Below are positions 5,178 through 6,874 of a DNA stretch of 6,874 bases, piece after piece (position 1 is the stretch's first letter; the number at the start of each line of letters is the position of its first letter). A program made the position numbers and the translations under genes. Source of the stretch: an uncultured Spirochaetaceae bacterium (GTDB lineage Bacteria; Spirochaetota; Spirochaetia; Treponematales; Treponemataceae); the NCBI GenBank assembly GCA_902797925.1, contig CADBUT010000257.1, forward strand, positions 1 to 6,874. The letters run 5' to 3'. The notes under the pieces were generated by a model. The model was not told the DNA's origin, made no database searches, and saw nothing but the letters and a program-made list of their open reading frames with translations.

Positions 5178-6599
5178 TTAAACTGCCAGGAAGAATTTTA
5201 CAAGGAAGATTGCTGAAAGAACAAATGTAAGAACAGAAACGTCCTTTGAGTTGCCTGTTGCAATCTTAATAACTGTATATGTAATCAAAGCAAGACCAAT
5301 TCCATGACCGATTGAGCCTGAAATAGGCATGGCAAGAAGCATGATGAATACAGGTGCAGCCTGAGTAATATCTTCGAAATCGATTTTCTTGAGGTTAGAG
5401 AGCATCAAGATACCGACATAAATCAATGCTGCTGATGTTGCTGCAGACGGAATAATTGCCGCGATTGGTGAAATGAAGATACAAAGCAGGAAGATAATGC
5501 CTGTTGTAAGAGCTGTAAGACCTGTACGTCCGCCGGCTTCAACACCAGAAGCAGACTCAACAAATGTTGTAACAGTTGAAGTACCTGTACAAGCACCTGC
5601 TACAGTACCGACAGCATCAGCAAGAAGAGCTTCTCTCATGTTAGGCATATTTCCGTCTTTGTCGAGCATGTTTGCTTTAGAAGCTGTACCAACCAAAGTA
5701 CCGATTGTATCAAACATATCGATAATACAGAAAGTGATAATCAATGTAATGATTGTGAACCAGCCGATTTCAGGCAGAGCACTAAAATTGAACTTGAACA
5801 ATGTTGTAGAAGCCATGTCACCGAAAGGCGGAACCCAAGAAGCAGAAGCAAGTGCTGCAAACGGATTTACATTGAAGAAAACAGCCTCACAAATCCAGTA
5901 AATGATTGATGCGACGAGCATTCCAAGAATAACCGAACCTTTAACACCTTTGTGCGTCAAAGCAATTATTACGAAAAGACCGATAAACATTGTCACTACA
6001 GTCAAAACCATCATTCCATAGCCTGAACCGATGTTTGTCTTTGCAAAACCAGCTGTAAGCGCACCGAAGAAGTCTCTCATTACATAGAAAGGGCCGCCCT
6101 TATCTGAATAAATGCCGCAGTTAGAGCCAAGACCGATGTTCATAAGCATAAGACCGATAGCAGGGCCGATACCGAGGCGTACGCCAAGCGGAATAGCATC
6201 TACGATTTTGTCGCGGATATTGAAAATCGAAAGGACTACAAAGATAAGACCTTCAATCAAAATAATTATTAAGCCTGCCTGGAAAGATTCTACATAAGAC
6301 AAACCTGTAATAGAAACAATCTGCGCAATTACAAACGCAAAGAATGAGTTCAAGCCCATTCCAGGTGCCATTGCAAAAGGCTTATTGGCAGCAAAAGCCA
6401 TAACAAACATACCGATTGCAGATGCAATACAGGTAGCAAGGAAAATACCATTCCACAAACTTGAACCTACGTCAAATTCTGTCAAAAGATTCGGATTCAA
6501 GGCAATGATATAAGCCATTGTCATAAAAGTTGTGAGACCAGCAACAATTTCTGTTTTTACAGTTGTGCCGTTCTCCTTTAGTTTAAACAACTTCTCCAT
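5178..6599 (-). CDS. guanine/hypoxanthine-type purine permease (NCS2/AzgA family)
   Basis: A 473-residue multi-pass inner-membrane protein of the AzgA-like branch of the nucleobase-cation symporter-2 family, which imports guanine, hypoxanthine or adenine with protons. The signatures are very clear. The N-terminus has TEIVAGLTTFMTMAYI (16-31), including the half-helix-linked MAYI. TM3 has PFAMAPGMGLNSFFAF (74-89). TM8 has DMFDTIGTLVG (294-304). The long TM10 motif spans 335-364, with GTSTVTTFVESASG, whose E348 corresponds to a substrate-binding glutamate, followed by GGRTGLTAL. Length is normal and the gene is intact. AGGAGG (6609-6614) lies 9 bases before the ATG, a strong ribosome-binding site. 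It has its own promoter, a hairpin leader and a terminator, so it is monocistronic. Family is certain; which purine it carries (PbuG/PbuO/GhxP/PurP-like) cannot be told from sequence by eye. Confidence 0.95.
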   Translation of the reverse strand: MEKLFKLKENGTTVKTEIVAGLTTFMTMAYIIALNPNLLTEFDVGSSLWNGIFLATCIASAIGMFVMAFAANKPFAMAPGMGLNSFFAFVIAQIVSITGLSYVESFQAGLIIILIEGLIFVVLSIFNIRDKIVDAIPLGVRLGIGPAIGLMLMNIGLGSNCGIYSDKGGPFYVMRDFFGALTAGFAKTNIGSGYGMMVLTVVTMFIGLFVIIALTHKGVKGSVILGMLVASIIYWICEAVFFNVNPFAALASASWVPPFGDMASTTLFKFNFSALPEIGWFTIITLIITFCIIDMFDTIGTLVGTASKANMLDKDGNMPNMREALLADAVGTVAGACTGTSTVTTFVESASGVEAGGRTGLTALTTGIIFLLCIFISPIAAIIPSAATSAALIYVGILMLSNLKKIDFEDITQAAPVFIMLLAMPISGSIGHGIGLALITYTVIKIATGNSKDVSVLTFVLSAIFLVKFFLAV

Positions 6600-6608
6600 T
6601 TTTTACAG

Positions 6609-6614
6609 CCTCCT
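6609..6614 (-). promoter_or_regulatory. strong Shine-Dalgarno of the purine permease gene
   Basis: AGGAGG on the minus strand, 9 bases from the ATG at 6599, is a perfect anti-16S match. It stands in contrast to the other gene starts on the minus strand, which have no evident ribosome-binding site. Confidence 0.85.
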
Positions 6615-6634
6615 ACAGCTATTTGGAACATTCA

Positions 6635-6666
6635 AAATCTCATGCGGCATTTGCCCTGCGAGATTT
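6635..6666 (-). promoter_or_regulatory. hairpin in the 5' leader of the purine permease mRNA
   Basis: On the minus strand, AAATCTC (6666-6660) pairs perfectly with GAGATTT (6641-6635). A 4x4 internal loop (GCAG/GCAT) separates this stem from an inner GGC-AAAT-GCC hairpin. It lies wholly within the predicted leader of about 75 nt, some 20 bases ahead of the Shine-Dalgarno sequence. It is not the three-way junction of the classical purine riboswitch. Whether it binds a ligand, binds a protein or only stabilises the message is unknown. Confidence 0.35.
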
Positions 6667-6680
6667 ATCAGATGCATAAT

Positions 6681-6709
6681 ATTATAAATTATTAATTTTA
6701 AAAAAACAA
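6681..6709 (-). promoter_or_regulatory. promoter of the purine permease gene
   Basis: On the minus strand TTGTTT (6709-6704) is followed after 17 bp by a perfect TATAAT (6686-6681). The spacer is almost wholly A/T. The predicted start lies near 6674, giving a leader of about 75 nt. It lies downstream of the tRNA terminator, so the permease is transcribed independently. Confidence 0.55.
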
Positions 6710-6771
6710 CAAAATGTGAAAAAATCTGATACTGCGGAAGACTGAAAAAGAGAACAAGGCAGATTTAAAAC

Positions 6772-6802
6772 AAAAAAGACCATCTGTTTTCAGATGGTCT
6801 TT
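6772..6802 (-). terminator. rho-independent terminator after tRNA-Val
   Basis: A perfect 12-bp stem, AAAGACCATCTG (minus strand 6802-6791) with its complement (6786-6775), closes an AAAA loop. A minus-strand run of six T (complement of 6777-6772) then a further TTTT follow. The stem begins directly after the tRNA discriminator base, so tRNA 3' processing must open or cut at the foot of this hairpin. Confidence 0.92.
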
Positions 6803-6874
6803 TGGGCGATGAGGGGATCGAACCCCCGACAACCTGGGTGTAAACCAGGTGCTCTCCCAGCTGAGCTAATCGCC
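6803..6874 (-). tRNA. tRNA-Val(UAC), lacking its first base at the window edge
   Basis: Read on the minus strand, the sequence folds as a full cloverleaf. The acceptor 5' strand is [G]GGCGAT, with the first G lying outside the window; it pairs with ATCGCCC. T8-A9 follows, then a D-arm GCTC/GAGC with loop AGCTGGGA. The anticodon stem CCTGG/CCAGG carries loop TTTACAC, giving anticodon UAC, which reads valine GUA. The variable region is TTGTC. The T-arm is GGGGG/CCCTC with loop TTCGATC. The discriminator is A73. Total length would be 73 nt. CCA is not encoded, since AAA follows A73, so it must be added by the CCA-adding enzyme. Confidence 0.96.

Noticed and set aside
5473..5901. A 142-codon plus-strand frame opposite the purine permease
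   Set aside because: It covers the most conserved permease motifs on the other strand. The translation has low-complexity Pro/Val/Ala content typical of an antisense shadow.
6722..6766. AAATCTG/CAGATTT inverted repeat with a T-run on the minus strand, a possible second terminator after the tRNA
   Set aside because: The stem is 7 bp and AT-rich, with a 31-base loop. It is easily explained by chance in this composition, and the strong terminator at 6772-6802 already suffices.

Overview
The window looks like ordinary chromosomal DNA from a spirochaete, most probably a Treponema. This rests on the overall feel of the proteins (a divergent TatD family member, a PbuG/AzgA-type purine permease, an LtaS-like enzyme beside an unrecognised exported protein), moderate-to-low GC and AT-rich intergenic DNA. 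The assignment is inference, since no rRNA or other decisive marker is present. No mobile element, CRISPR array or phage gene was seen.

Left part (1-1434, minus strand): an alanine racemase gene (alr) is followed, with a TAATG stop/start overlap, by the N-terminal third of a TatD-family metal-dependent hydrolase that runs off the left edge. A good sigma-70-type promoter sits so close to alr that the predicted transcript starts at or next to the ATG, so the message may be leaderless.

Divergent gap (1435-1772): this holds the alr promoter, a GC-rich 88-bp imperfect palindrome of unknown nature bounded by perfect 9-bp inverted repeats, and an AT-rich promoter region for the rightward genes.

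Middle (1773-5023, plus strand): a two-gene unit, again joined by a TAATG overlap. The first gene encodes an exported protein of unknown function with a signal peptide. The second encodes a five-helix membrane protein with a complete lipoteichoic-acid-synthase-type sulfatase-fold catalytic domain. All family catalytic and metal residues are recognisable. The pair probably acts in the cell envelope, the enzyme transferring phosphoglycerol (or a related phospho-alcohol) to a lipid or glycan outside the inner membrane.

Right part (5112-6874, minus strand): a tRNA-Val(UAC) gene is cut by the right edge by one base and followed at once by a strong terminator. Next comes a promoter, a hairpin-bearing 5' leader and an NCS2/AzgA-family guanine-hypoxanthine permease gene, closed by a strong terminator in the convergent gap with the LtaS-like gene.

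The most interesting leads are the palindromic 88-bp element, the likely leaderless alr message, the LtaS-type enzyme in a presumed diderm spirochaete with its unknown exported partner, and the hairpin in the purine permease leader.
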